A DNA stretch of 64,000 bases from Mytilus trossulus (GCF_036588685.1 NC_086380.1:48658544-48722543), one strand, 5' to 3'. Positions 10,487-21,375 are shown, counted from the stretch's first letter. Notes: generated by a model not told the origin, from the sequence alone. Numbers and translations: made by a program.

Positions 10487-11045
10487 CTTTTAAAGTTAAA
10501 ATTGGTACATCAAATAACATTAAGATTACAGGGTTATCTATAAAAAAAAATACGGATTTAATTTAATGAAAATGTCTTGCAAGTTTGTCCGTTAACATAA
10601 TTTGACGTCGCTACAAGCGTAATATGCTAGGGACGGCATGCACTGCGTGTTCCTTCCTACACTAAATATAAATGTCCTGCTTTCAACAAAACGAAATGAT
10701 GCACGCATTACAAAAATACACATCTATAAAACGATCAAAAAGTAAGAAAACTTCAGTATTGTAAGTATAAGCTATTGTATGTCACTGCTTAAAATCATAC
10801 TCGGGTCGAATATATAATGCAGCAATATTCCTCCAAAAACACACAATAATTAGCTGTAAAATTGAATATCCTATGTTAGTTATAAAATCATATTGAATTG
10901 GATTCTCACGGCATTTATACTTGTGTGTTATAATTTGCATTTACCCAAATAGGAAATCAGAAAGAATTAGATAAAGCGCGTTTCCAATTTAACGTCATTT
11001 TCATGTTACACTAAATGGTAGCAATATCTGACGTTGCGTCATAAC
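10487..11045. repeat. Intronic segment duplicated in inverted orientation, copy A right part
   Basis: This continues the segment interrupted at 8585 and is the reverse complement of 23671-24149. Shared landmarks are TTAAGATTACAGGGTTATCT, ATGTCTTGCAAGTTTGTCCG, TAATTTGACGTCGCTACAAG and GGTAGCAATATCTGAC. Confidence 0.75.
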
Positions 11046-11143
11046 AAATTATCAATTTTATATAACAGATTATCAATTTGATATTAAAATTATCAATTAG
11101 AAATAACAAATTGTCAATTAGATATAACAAATTGTGAATTTCT
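11039..11143. repeat. Five-copy 21-bp minisatellite
   Basis: Five imperfect copies of ATAACAAATTATCAATTTGAT stand head to tail, 250 bp downstream of lectin A exon 3 in the intron. This is a simple tandem array with no coding role. Confidence 0.7.
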
Positions 11144-11402
11144 CTTCTAATAGAATGATTTAATTACAGTAATGAGATTTTTGTTTTTGCTTTTTTAGGG
11201 ATGTTCAATACGCCATAGCTTAGTGTATTGCACAAAAACAAAAATTCTAGTATTATAAATTCAAATCATATAGCAAATTATAAGTTCTTTGACTACAGTG
11301 GTTCTGTGTCAGAAACCATTTTGATTGGTTGAATTTGGAGTATGAGTACAAAAACTGACTTGAAAGTTTTATGACTTCATGACCTTATATTCATTTACTT
11401 AC

Positions 11403-11627
11403 CGGCGGTGTTTCTATTCCAAATCTCAACATGATGTACCGAGTAGGCAGCTCCGAGGTCTACCCACCAATATGGATTTGTTTCAGCATTCGTATGAACC
11501 ATTGAATGGAGATCGCCGTCAACACCATAGCGTGAATCAAATCTACGGTGATTAAGAGTTGAACTTTGTCCTGTCAATTTCTTGAGGGACACATCTTCCA
11601 AACACATATCAAGTGGAAGTTTCTTTT
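11403..11627 (-). CDS. F-type lectin A, exon 3 (N-terminal half of lectin domain)
   Basis: The exon lies between a polypyrimidine tract plus TTAG acceptor (before 11627) and a GTAAGT donor (after 11403). Both junctions are phase 1. Joined to exon 2 it reads EKKLPLDMCLEDVSLKKLTG, then QSS, a VDGD turn, PYWWVDLG and VHHVEIWNR, the expected order for a fucolectin domain. Residue numbers from the MKFGKM start put His117, Arg144 and Arg150 at the sugar-contact positions. The normally conserved Asp after Arg144 is Thr146 and the loop is one residue shorter than in lectin B. The His-to-Arg spacing of 26 residues is exactly the family value, so the domain is aligned with confidence. Confidence 0.9.
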
Positions 11628-11662
11628 CTAAGAAAAAAAAAAGAATAAAAAGTCGTTATTAA

Positions 11663-12049
11663 GGATGTCTGCTTGTCATGTTTTAGTATCTTTGTCAGAT
11701 TTGCGGAATCCTCTGGTTTTATCCATTTAAATGCCTTAAAAAAAATCTCCATGAACCCCCCTTTTTCTTTTTATAAATCTTTTACATGTATAATTATAAG
11801 TTATTTGTAAAAGTCTTATAAAATTTTATTTATTTTTCAATAGTATTTGAGAACTTTAACTGGTCAATGATAAAGCTATTAAAAGTCAAGAGAACATTTT
11901 CCCACCAAAATTCAAATGGCTAAGATCTCGAAAACAAGCACATTGACCCCTATATTTTTTTTGCTTTTTTGATTCCTCAATTTATTCCCTATCTATACAT
12001 ACTTGTTTTATGAAAAGCTATTTATTTTGAAACGGAGCAGCGAACATCC
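11663..12049. mobile_element. TTAA-flanked MITE (GGATGT termini)
   Basis: TTAA occurs directly outside both ends (11659-11662 and 12050-12053). The termini are GGATGTCTGCTTG at the left and AGCAGCGAACATCC at the right, imperfect inverted repeats. The 387-bp interior is non-coding. It sits in lectin A intron 2, just upstream of exon 3. Confidence 0.65.
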
Positions 12050-12053
12050 TTAA

Positions 12054-12880
12054 AAGCTGCCCCTTTATTTTTATAAATATAAACTTCGTCGTGACAAAAT
12101 TGTTGAAGTTTTACTAAAGTAGCTTGAAAACAAGGTCTATGACATCATTTTTCTTTAAATTTTCTACATGCTCGTAACTCAACCCTGCAACAACATATTT
12201 AATTTCACAAAATTTTCCGTCGCGATCACTTTCTTTTTTCGTTAACGAATGACAAAGAATGATGCAATGTTTGCCGAATAGAGTTTCAGTAACATAAGAA
12301 AAATATTTTTGTTTGTTCCATGCATTATTTGTTACATATACACGGATTTAAATAAATAATAAGCATAATGCATACTATTGCTCTTCAACTATTTCCGATC
12401 AGTTCTTATACATTCGTGGCTTTCAAAGGTTCGGCCTTTAGTGTTCTATATCAAGGTTAATCCAGAAAAGCGCTTTGGAAGCTTGAAATTTAAAACGTGT
12501 TGATTTCATTTAATCTTCAGATTTTTGTAGGTCGTAATGAGGTTAAAAGGAAGGACTTCCTAATACATTTTAACAAAATAGAAAAGATCAGAGTATTTGG
12601 TATAACTTCCCGTCGCAGATATTTCATACATATTCAAGATGAAAACATACACCTAATATGATACTTTTGAGATCGACTCAGGGATGACATCAAAAGATCA
12701 ATGTAAGATAAATTAGTTGGGGGGGGGGGGGGGGAGGGGGGAACTGCGGCAAGATATGGTTATCCCGACATTTTGAGTGATGCACACAGACACACCAAAA
12801 AAAAAACAGATTTCGCTATATATCTCTTCGAACCTGGAATTTGAGAAAGAAGAAATGAAATGTTATATTTTATCTTACAT
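12054..12880. other. Intronic sequence with a G homopolymer tract
   Basis: A run of G broken only by one A occupies about 12720-12740. It could form a quadruplex or reflect assembly error. Nothing else was recognised. Confidence 0.5.
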
Positions 12881-12882
12881 GT

Positions 12883-13090
12883 GTACTTTCTTGTGTACAA
12901 TTTGGAAATTAGTATGGCGTTCATTATCACTGAACTAGTATATATTTGTTTAGGGGCCAGCTGAAGGACGCCTCCGGGTGCGGGAATTTCTCGCTACATT
13001 GAAGACCTGTTGGTGACCTTCTGCTGTTGTTTTTTTATTTGATCGGGTTGTTGTCTCTTTGACACATTCCCCATTTCCATTCACAATTTT
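12883..13090 (+). repeat. Mussel dispersed repeat R1, 3' part
   Basis: This is a near-identical copy of 4990-5200 (GGCGTTCATTATCACTGAAC to CACATTCCCCATTTCC), truncated at its left side. Confidence 0.75.
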
Positions 13091-13094
13091 ATTT

Positions 13095-13660
13095 CAATTT
13101 CAATTTGGTTCTAAATTTAAATTTAGCTTTCCAATAAATTGAGGACGGAATAGAAGACACCTGCATTTTTCTGCACATGTAAAAAAAAGTTGAAAACTGG
13201 GAGTCGAATGACATAACTTTTACTTATTCTAAGATAAATGTTAGAGTGAGGCAACTTTTAAAGATATTTGGTATTTTTTTGGGCCTAATTTGTTTATGTT
13301 TTGTTTGTTTTCCGTCTTTGATCTTCCGTCTTGTAAGTGTTGCACTAGTGGTAAAATTATTCTCTTGGTATCGTCTTATTTCTTATATTAATATGAATCT
13401 TAAATCACACGTCTTTCATTAATTATTTGTAACCTATTATAAAACATTGTAAACTGTGTTTTCGTTCAAGACTACGGTTTTTTAAAACGATATTGTTTGA
13501 TCAATATAGTTTTATTTTAATTAATTTGATGTTTATAGAAGAAAAATTGTTAAATGTTTATTTTTTTATATACGTTATAATTTTGTTGTGAGGCGTTTTT
13601 TTCTTTCTGTTGATATCATAAACACAAAATGCATTCTCCTACGCGTCTAAAACACAATAA
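13095..13660. other. Intronic AT-rich sequence, nothing recognised
   Basis: No open frame of note and no copy elsewhere in the window were seen. Confidence 0.35.
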
Positions 13661-13662
13661 AA

Positions 13663-15221
13663 CCAGATGCTCCGCAGGGCGTAGCTTTATACGACCGCAG
13701 AGGTTGAACCCTGAACAGTTGGGGCAAGTATGGACACAACATTCAAGCTGGATTCAGCTCTAAATTTGGATTGTGATTAAATAGTTGACACAGAATTTTC
13801 TGACACAGAATGAATGTGTTCTAATGAACTTAAATTTTTGTTTTCTCTTAGAGCAATTCACTATGCTGTTGAAAATTAATCCTCTAAAAAGATGTTTGAA
13901 GAAATTTTCTTTTTATTTATGAAATTTCAAATGAGAAAATTTAATTCCCCCCCTCCCCAATTTTTTTTTCACATCCCCCTTTCCCTTATTCTAAAACTAA
14001 GCTCAATTAAAATTTCTTATGGAGTTTGCAACAATAATTACTCATTTAAATACATCATAAAATATTAAGATGTAAAAAAACTGCTTGTTATCACTGAACG
14101 GTAAAGATTATTTTAATTTATCAGTTGGTAGTAAAAAGTAAATATACATTGTATATTGTATATAACAATGATTTAAGTTGATTCTGGACAAAGAAAGATA
14201 ACTCCAATTAAAAAAAAGCTTGCAATTGCACAATATTGTGCAATTAGATATTTCTTGCTTACTATTCTGGACAAAGAAAGATAACTCTAATTAAAAAAAA
14301 ATATTGCTATTTCACAATATTGTGCAATTAGATAGTTCTTGCCATTGCGCAATACTGTGCAATTGTAAAGACTTGCTATTGCGCAACTCTTAATATAATA
14401 ATTTTAGATCCTGATTTGGACCAACTTGAAAACTGGGCCCATAATCAAAAATATAAGTACATATTTGGATTCAGCATATCAAAGGACCCCAAGATTTCAA
14501 TTTTTGTTAAAATCAAACTAAGTTTAATTTTGGACCCTTTGGACTTTAATGTAGACCAATTTGAAAACAGGACCAACAATGAAGAATCTACATACACGGT
14601 TAGATTTGGCATATCAAAGAACCCCATTTATTCAATTTTTGATGAAATCAAACAAAGTTTAATTTTGGACCCTTTGGGCCTCTTATTTCTAAACTGTTGG
14701 GACCAAAACTCCCAAAATCAATATCAACCTTCCTTTTATGGTCATAAACCTTGTGTTTCAATTTCATAGATTTCTATTTACTTATACTAACGTTATGGTG
14801 CGAAAAACAAGAAAAATGCTTATTTGAGTCCCTTTTTGGCCCCTAATTCCTAAACTGTTGGGACTTTAACTCCCAAAATCAATACCAACCTTCCTTTTGT
14901 GGTCATAAACCTTGTGTCAAAATTTCATAGATTTCTATCAACTTAAACTAAAGTTATAGTGCGAAAACCAAGAAAATGCTTATTTGGGCCCTTTTTGGCC
15001 CCTAATTCCTAAAATGTTGGAACCAAAACTTCCAAAATCAATACCAACCTTCCTTTTGTGGTCATAAACCTTGTGTTAAAATTTCATAGATTTCTATTCA
15101 CTTTTACTAAAGTTAGAGTGCGAAAACTAAAAGTATTCGGACGACGACGACGCAGACGACGACGCCAACGTGATAGCAATATACGACGAATTTTTTTTCA
15201 AATTTTGCGGTCGTATAAAAA
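13663..15221 (-). mobile_element. Helitron/Helentron-like non-autonomous element, copy 1
   Basis: Read on the minus strand, the unit starts TTTTTATACGACCGCA. It has two families of internal tandem repeats and ends with the same 14-mer inverted (TGCGGTCGTATAAA), then a hairpin (GCTACGC, loop CCT, GCGGAGC; one mismatch), then ATCTGG followed by a host T. Terminal CTGG fits the Helitron CTRR signature, and subterminal inverted repeats plus tandem cores fit Helentron-associated elements. No long target duplication is visible. The interior frames (about 14416-14769 and the Arg-rich one near 15058) are repeat translations. A perfect 22-bp palindrome lies at 14224-14245. The canonical 5' TC is missing. 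Confidence 0.55.
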
Positions 15222-15345
15222 CCAGTGTTTTAAAGTCAATCTGCACACAGAACAACGTACAGCATACTGTGATTTCTAATTGGAGTTATTTAGATAATTT
15301 CTATAAGGTTTTAAGACAGCAATATTCTTTTTATCATATTTTGAA

Positions 15346-15812
15346 ACAAGAATGTGTCCATAGTACACGGATGCCCCACTCGCACTATCATTTTCTGTGT
15401 TCAGTGGACTGTGAAAATTGGGGTCAGAACTTTAATTTGGAATAAAAATTAGAAAAATCATGTCATAGGGAACATGTGTACTAAGCTTCAAGTTGATGTA
15501 ACTTTAACTTCATCAAAAACTACCTTGACTAAAAACTTTAACCTGAACTTCGCACTATCATTTTCTATGTTCAGTGGACCATGTAATTGGGGTCATAACT
15601 ATAATTTGGCATTAAAATTAGAAAGATCATATCATGGGGAACATGTCTACTAAGTTTCAAATTGATTGGACTTCAACTTCATCAAAAACTACCTCAACCA
15701 AAAACTTAAACCTGAAGCAGGACGAACGGACGCACAGACGGACGAACGAACGAACGGAGGCACTGACCAGAAAACATAATGCCCCTCTACTATCGTAGGT
15801 GGGGCATAAAAA
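15346..15812 (+). repeat. Mussel dispersed repeat R2 (GGACGAACGGACG tail)
   Basis: Two tandem sub-units share CGCACTATCATTTTCT, GTTCAGTGGAC and CTTCATCAAAAACTACCT. They are followed by a GGACGAACGGACG-type simple tail and AACATAATGCCCCTCTACTA. Other copies lie at 58318-58607 and, split by an insertion, at 52850-53795. Confidence 0.75.
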
Positions 15813-15879
15813 GCATAATAAAATCCAGGGTGGTTACTGACTATCATTTCAGGTATAGCTGCCGACACCACTCGCAAAA

Positions 15880-15965
15880 TCATACCCTGTTCTAACCAGA
15901 AAACATTGAAAAACATACCCTGTTCTAAAAAAAATTGTTGAAAACACACCCTGTTCTAGACCGTA
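15880..15965. repeat. Short tandem repeat (CATACCCTGTTCTA)
   Basis: Two and a half copies of a roughly 33-bp unit, each beginning CATACCCTGTTCTA or CACCCTGTTCTA, lie head to tail. Confidence 0.65.
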
Positions 15966-16288
15966 TAAAATAGATGTAGTTCTAGACCCGGGTTCTACTG
16001 TATCTTAAGGGTATACGTTTAGTTATGATCCCATATTTACAGTGTAATGAAAATTTTCATTTAGGCTATTTTTTGCCTGATTAAATCAAATATGTAATAA
16101 AAAATATACCTTTATGTGCTACTTTTTTAGTTAAATGATGTCAAAATTTTGTATATTTGCCCAAAATTCGGATTTGTGGCCGTATTCCCTTTCGAAAGAA
16201 AGCAATAACTTTTTTGTTTTGAAAGATAAACACAAATTGTTTTTTGTTAAATAATTTTTAAAAGTATCCTAAAAATTTATGCATTTTT

Positions 16289-16455
16289 ATTATAGGATTA
16301 AACACCTTTTTAAAGGAACTTATTGGTGCATAAACTCGACCAATTCACTCACAAACAAATAACAGTCCGAGGGAATTTTATGATACGTTTGTGTGGGACT
16401 TGGTCCAGTTTAAACACCAATTAATTCCTTTAAAAAGGCGCTTAATCCTTATAAT
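16289..16455. repeat. Long imperfect inverted repeat
   Basis: Arms of about 68 nt pair ATTATAGGATTAAACACC with its complement at 16438-16455, and CCTTTTTAAAGGAA with its complement. The short loop lies near 16360-16390. The two arms look roughly three-quarters identical. It is probably a MITE or a foldback relic in lectin A intron 2. Confidence 0.6.
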
Positions 16456-17880
16456 TCTTTATAATTGGAGAAAGGGAATATATTTTTCCACACTCGCTAC
16501 CTCTATCCCACTTTTAAAATTTGTACTATTTGTGCCATTGAATAGGTCTGGCGCATGAATATAAATGTTGGTGAACGCAGAAATATGTACTCAATGAAAT
16601 TTGCTATCTGTTAAAAGAAAACTGTCAAAACGAATGTTTTCAATTTGAGTATCATTTTATTTCACGATTTATTGACAGTGAAAAATTAAGTTGGTAACGT
16701 CGGTGTTATTATCACCGTCATCATGTTTACATTGGTTACGAAAAGAAGTTTGGTCAACGTCGTCTATCGAAAAAATAACCAACGTCAAGATCAACAATCG
16801 GACGTTCTCCCCACCAATCTTACCAACGTATTCCCTAATATGCAAATCTTAAGAGAAGCGGAAGCGCTTCATTCTAAAAATGTGCGCACGGTCAACGCTT
16901 TTACATCCTTGTGAGCTTACAAAAAGAAGCACTCAATACTTATAATTACATTTTTTTAACTAGGATGATGAAAACTCGAATTTTATCAATTTTTAATTTA
17001 GTTCACTTGTGTGTGGGACCTCGCGTTTTCATGAATGAAAAGTGTATTTGCAGTAATGCAATTGCTTAAGGAATAACACATGATGTGCAGTTAGCCAATC
17101 AGAATAACGTATTATAGTGAAACATACATCTAAATATAATTATTCTCTAGTATAAAGCATGTCGATCAGTAATACATGTAGTTAACATTAATTGAATAAG
17201 GTCACTGAAATTAAAGATATCGGAAATAAAAAGTGTGAGAACTACTGTTTTCGAATATTTAGCAACTTTACAAAAAATGAAAATGCAAAAGAAGATCTAT
17301 GCATGAACTGCAAAAATTTACATGTAAAAAAAACCATTACGTTACTTGTGAGAGCGTCACCTTGGGCGAGAGTCCCAAAATATATAGGATTCAGATATAC
17401 AATTAAAAACTAATAATTTCAATTGTCCGTTTGTTCACTTATTCCATCTAATTAAAATAATAGCATTTGTCAAACTAAAACCATACGTGTATACTCTTAC
17501 GGTCCTACCGTACGCGTATGGTCGGACGTATGCGTACGGTCCAAATCCTCATATGGTCTGGAACATACATAAGCCAATATGTACAGATTTATGAGAGACG
17601 ATAACAAGTTAAGCAATTATATGTATGTACATAAATAAACATGAATGGCAAACTTATACAAAATAATTACTTATTATCTGTGTAAGGCGAATTGATATTT
17701 TTAGGCTTTTGATAATTCTTTAACTGGTTTAATTCATATAGATCTGCAATAAAACAATATGAAATTTGGAGTGAACAAAACATTATCCCAATAAAAAAAA
17801 GTCTCACAGATTTGAATAAAATCCAAGTTAATTTCAGAAAGGAAACAAAAATGGCATGCAATTCATATTCCATTTTTCCC
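16456..17880. other. Intronic sequence with a small hairpin
   Basis: An open frame at 16723-16914 has no recognisable domain or splice context. CCGTACGCGTA and its near-complement TATGCGTACGG form an 11-bp stem at about 17509-17541. Nothing else was identified. Confidence 0.4.
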
Positions 17881-17883
17881 TAC

Positions 17884-18123
17884 CTTTGTGTCCCTTTCCC
17901 ATAATTTTGTGGAGCATCGTTTCTTGTTTTCCAAGTGTTTCCCTCATCATGCTCTCGACTTTCAGGATTTTCTTTTCTAATACTTCATTACTGACCAGTT
18001 TCCCTTTATAACCGGAAATGGATAGTTTGCATGCGGACGACAACATAATACACCCGAATATCAAACCAGTAGCATAGTATAGCATTTTGCCAAATTTCAT
18101 ACTGCTGTTAACAGCCATTTGAG
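17884..18123 (-). CDS. F-type lectin A, exon 2 (signal peptide and coiled coil)
   Basis: The exon runs from a TTTTTAG acceptor (first base 18123) to a GTAGGG donor (last base 17884). The first ATG (18116-18118) is in frame, but the ATG at 18098-18100 is the one shared with lectin B, so I take MKFGKM as the start. From there exactly 72 codons plus one base precede the junction, as in B. The sequence gives a hydrophobic signal peptide (MLYYATGLIFGCIMLSSA, cleavage likely near the Cys), then a Lys-rich linker and an amphipathic helix (VLEKKILKVESMMRETLGKQ) expected to form a coiled coil. The predicted product is a secreted, probably oligomeric F-type lectin of about 243 residues. Such proteins bind fucosylated glycans in innate recognition or gamete interactions; which role applies here is not shown. 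Confidence 0.85.
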
Positions 18124-18325
18124 CTAAAAAGAAAAAAAAAGAAAAAAGAAACAATGGATAATATAATATCACGCAAAATTTCGTTAAAAAATCTGTTAAT
18201 GTATTACTCAAACAATTCGAACGATCTAAAGTATATATATCAATACCTTCACATCAATTTCGTTATTGAAAATTCTTCAGAATAAAAAAAAATATGCCAC
18301 AGAGCATACAAGTCTACCATCTTAC

Positions 18326-18370
18326 CTTGTCTGCTCGTCTAGATCGTTGTTGTTTCCTTCTAAAACAACA
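18326..18370 (-). other. Lectin A non-coding exon 1 (5' UTR)
   Basis: A donor (GACAAG then GTAAGATGG on the minus strand) lies at 18326/18325 and has a direct counterpart in lectin B at 29570/29569. The exon would carry only 5' UTR and splice about 200 nt downstream to the exon holding the start codon. The right boundary is a guess because no transcription start can be read. Confidence 0.5.
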
Positions 18371-18383
18371 ATGTGACTCATAC

Positions 18384-18443
18384 AAAAGCCCGCCATTCTA
18401 AAGTTGGGATACTTTCGCGGAAAAATGAAATTGGCGGCAATTT
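18384..18443 (-). promoter_or_regulatory. Lectin promoter block, copy 1 (gene A)
   Basis: The block contains AAAGCCCGCCATTCT, TTTCGCGGAAAAATGAA and TTGGCGGCAATTT in fixed order. The same order occurs at 18628-18687 and upstream of lectin B at 29656-29720. TTTCGCGG resembles an E2F site and CGCCAT resembles an inverted YY1 core. Position directly upstream of the UTR exon suggests a core promoter; no TATA box was seen. Confidence 0.5.
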
Positions 18444-18627
18444 ATAAAATTTTCTCTTTTTTCGGTTTCTTATTTGCCGGTTCAGTCGGATATGATGTAG
18501 TATCTTTTTTTATATCTAAAATTGAACCATATATAAAAGAAAAATAACTGAATTCATTTGGAAAGCATGCAAGTCCTTGGAAACGACCGCGTTTGCCACT
18601 TTTTAAAGATAACAATAACACTGATAT

Positions 18628-18687
18628 TAAAGCCCGCCATTCTGAAATTGAGTTTATTTCGCGGAAAATTTAAATTGGCGGCAATTT
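18628..18687 (-). promoter_or_regulatory. Lectin promoter block, copy 2 (gene A, tandem)
   Basis: This second copy of the block lies about 244 bp upstream of the first: AAAGCCCGCCATTCT, TTTCGCGGAAAATTT, TTGGCGGCAATTT. The flanking sequence (CCTTGGAAACGACCGC) matches the lectin B side better than copy 1 does, so copy 2 may be the ancestral promoter and copy 1 a duplicate, or the reverse. Confidence 0.5.
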
Positions 18688-18975
18688 GGATTTTCAAGTT
18701 CTGTTTGCTGCTGTTTGAGTAAGATATTGACGTTTCTCTAACGTCACAGTACTCAAATTGCACCGAGTACCCAGATTGCACCTATTGGACAGATATCGTA
18801 GCTGCAGAAATCTAAGATTCTTACAAGTTTTCTTTGCGACTCAACAATTTGTACTTTTATGATTTGACATTAGGCTCTACACACGTCTTTAAACATAACT
18901 GAATGCATTAAAATATGCACAAAACGTTCAAAAACGTTGAAAAAGTAAATCTTCAGAAACGTCACCATGCGACTT

Positions 18976-19265
18976 TCTAAAAATAGATATAGGAAGATGT
19001 GGTGTGAGTGCCAATGAGACAACTCTCCATCCGAATAACTATTTATAAAAGTAAACCATTATAGGTCAATGTAAGACCTTCAACACGGAGCATTGGCTCA
19101 CTTCGAACTAAAAGCTATAGAGAGCCCCAAAATTACTAGTGTAACACCATTCAAACGGGAAAACCAACGGTCTAGTCTGTATAAAAAAAAGAGAAACAAG
19201 AAACACATTTAAATTACATAAACAAACGACAACTAATGTACATCAGATTCCTGACTTGTGCAAGT
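18976..19265 (+). repeat. Mussel dispersed repeat R3 (GTGCCAATGAGACAACTC)
   Basis: The block includes GATGTGGTGTGAGTGCCAAT, GAGACAACTCTCCATCC and AAAACCAACGGTCTAGTC. I recognise it as ubiquitous in mussel DNA. Fragments lie at 21971-22175, 23405-23495, 27795-27965 and 61785-61950. Confidence 0.75.
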
Positions 19266-19339
19266 GCATCATGCCATGTGCAAGTTCATATAGAAAATAA
19301 TGATACTTCTTCAAAAAGAATGGACACTTTTGTCAGAAT

Positions 19340-19399
19340 CCAATCTAATCAAAATATTGATTTCTGCGTAATCAGAGATCAATATTTTAATTAGATTGG
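19340..19399. repeat. Short palindrome with 22-nt arms
   Basis: CCAATCTAATCAAAATATTG at the left pairs with its near-complement ending at 19399 around a 16-nt loop, with one mismatch noted. It could fold as a hairpin. No function is inferred. Confidence 0.65.
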
Positions 19400-19894
19400 T
19401 CAGATACATTAAAAAAAAAACGAAGGCGTAACAACTGTCAACTTGTCTTGTGTGCAGTTTGGGTAACATCCCCCTGTTCTTCCGTCTTCACAGATATATC
19501 AAGATTATAATAATTTTATTTTAAAACATGATTATTTTTTTAGGGTACAGTATAAATTAAGCTAAATTGTGTTTCCGAATGACCTTATATCTGCTCCGAA
19601 TATAAGACAAGAATTGTTTGGATCAGTTACTTATTTTTGCGTTCTAAAAGGGCGGATTATTTATTTTCTGCATTGTGGAAGCATGATGTAATTTTCATTT
19701 TCATGAAAACAAGGGACTGATGAATTATTTTCCAATATTATGTTTTTTTTTCTGAACTAAATAATACATATACAGTCAAGTCATAATATACCATTAAATC
19801 AGAATTAATTCTCTTCCTCTCTCGGACATGTAGAAAGTGAATCTTCTGAATTCCAAACTGTACATATTGCATGCTTACCTACTTATATACTTAT

Positions 19895-21020
19895 TTATAC
19901 TGCAATCAGCTATTTTACTATACAGATAAAGCTATACGTATAAACGTTAGCTTTATACGTCAATGACCCCAACTAACCTATAAGCCCCGCCTCCTTATTG
20001 TATTTCATCAACAACATCACGTCACGACCATGACAACGTAAAGTAACAATGGTAAAACTTTTATGAATTTAAACTTTTATGTCTGCAAATTGGTTATTTA
20101 TATATCATGATTATCAAATGTTATTAATTAAGTTCATTTTCCCTTTCTAATTCCTTAATATGTCAATGTTTTACCGCCTGGGCTACGCTCATAGGGAAAT
20201 ACCCCAAAATGGTACCCCTAGAGGGAAATTCCAAACACTTTTTTTAACAATTTTTTAACATAGTTTTTTCATTTTTAAATATTTTTTTTCGATTTCAGTA
20301 TAAAGACAATATACGTATAGTGTCTTGAAATATGAAATTTATTTGTATTCGGCACGAAACGGGAAAATGCTCGGTAGAACCTCGCATTTTCCCGTTTCTA
20401 AGCCTCATACAAATAAATTTCATATTTCAAGACACTATACGTATATTGTCTAATTATACTGCAATCAGCTATTTTACTATACAGATAAAGCTATACGTAT
20501 AAACGTTAGCTTTATACGTCAATGACCCCAACTAACCTATAAGCCCCGCCTCCTTATTGTATTTCATCAACAACATCACGTCACGACCATGACAACGTAA
20601 AGTAACAATGGTCAAACTTTTATGAATTTAAACTTTTTTTGTCTGCAAATTGGTTATTTATATATCATGATTATCAAATGTTATTAATTAAGTTCATTTT
20701 CCCTTTCTAATTCCTTAATGTCCTTAATATGTCAATGTTTTACCGCTTGGACTACGGTCATAGGGAAATACCCCAAAATGGTACCTCAAGAGGGAAATTC
20801 CAAACACTTTTTTTAACAATTTTTTAACATAGTTTTTTCATTTTTAAATATTTTTTTTCGATTTCAGTATAAAGACAATATACGTATAGTGTCTTGAAAT
20901 ATGAAATTTATTTGTATTCGGCACGAAACGGGAAAATGCTCGGCAGAACCTCGCATTTTCCCGTTTCTAAGCCTCATACAAATAAATTTCATATTTCAAG
21001 ACACTATACGTATATTGTCT
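19895..21020. repeat. Tandemly duplicated 0.56-kb unit ending in palindrome P2
   Basis: Two head-to-tail copies, 19895-20451 and 20454-21020, differ at a handful of positions and by a 9-bp internal duplication (GTCCTTAAT) in the second. Each begins with TTATACTGCAATCAGC and a small palindrome around TACGTATAAACGT. Each ends with a 148-bp inverted repeat (20304-20451, 20873-21020) whose arms start AGACAATATACGTATAGTGT. High identity points to a recent event. It lies between the lectin B 3' end and the lectin A promoter. Confidence 0.85.
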
Positions 21021-21375
21021 AAATACTAGCCTCTTTTAAAAGTAATGGCAAAAATATTTGCCGAGTGGAACGAGTTAAAAAAAAACTGAGGCAAAGGGTT
21101 TTGGGGTCACTGCCCTAAGAACCTATAGAAAATGATGCAAACTTTTGCAATCTGTGCGCTTCCGAGACCCTTTCTTAATCTAAAACATAACTTCTATTTT
21201 AATTTTTTTTCCGACAATATTTTGGTCTCAAATCAAAATATGTCGATTCAGTGAAAGACTTTTAGTTTTTAGGGGCAAGATCAAAAGACCAATATGTAGG
21301 ATAAAGTAAAAAATGCAATTCAATTAGTTAAGTATGTGGCTGCTGTATTTTTAGTTGTATATAAGTAGGTAAGTA

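Noticed and set aside
10274..10543. 89-codon hydrophobic frame
   Set aside because: It falls in the 3' non-coding tail of the retroelement and runs past the element's end into intron sequence.
12720..12740. G homopolymer as a regulatory quadruplex
   Set aside because: It lies deep in an intron and may be a sequencing or assembly artefact; listed only as a sequence feature.
14416..14769. 117-codon frame in Helitron-like copy 1
   Set aside because: Repeated DNA units explain the repeated peptide; the frame is not kept in copy 3. Mentioned only as a low-interest finding.
15058..15279. Arg-rich frames here and at 45618-45848 and 52137-52358
   Set aside because: They translate the ACGACGACG run at the end of the Helitron-like copies; the frame is not maintained beyond it.
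16723..16914. 63-codon plus-strand frame
   Set aside because: No recognisable family, no splice sites of quality, and it lies in an intron of an opposite-strand gene.
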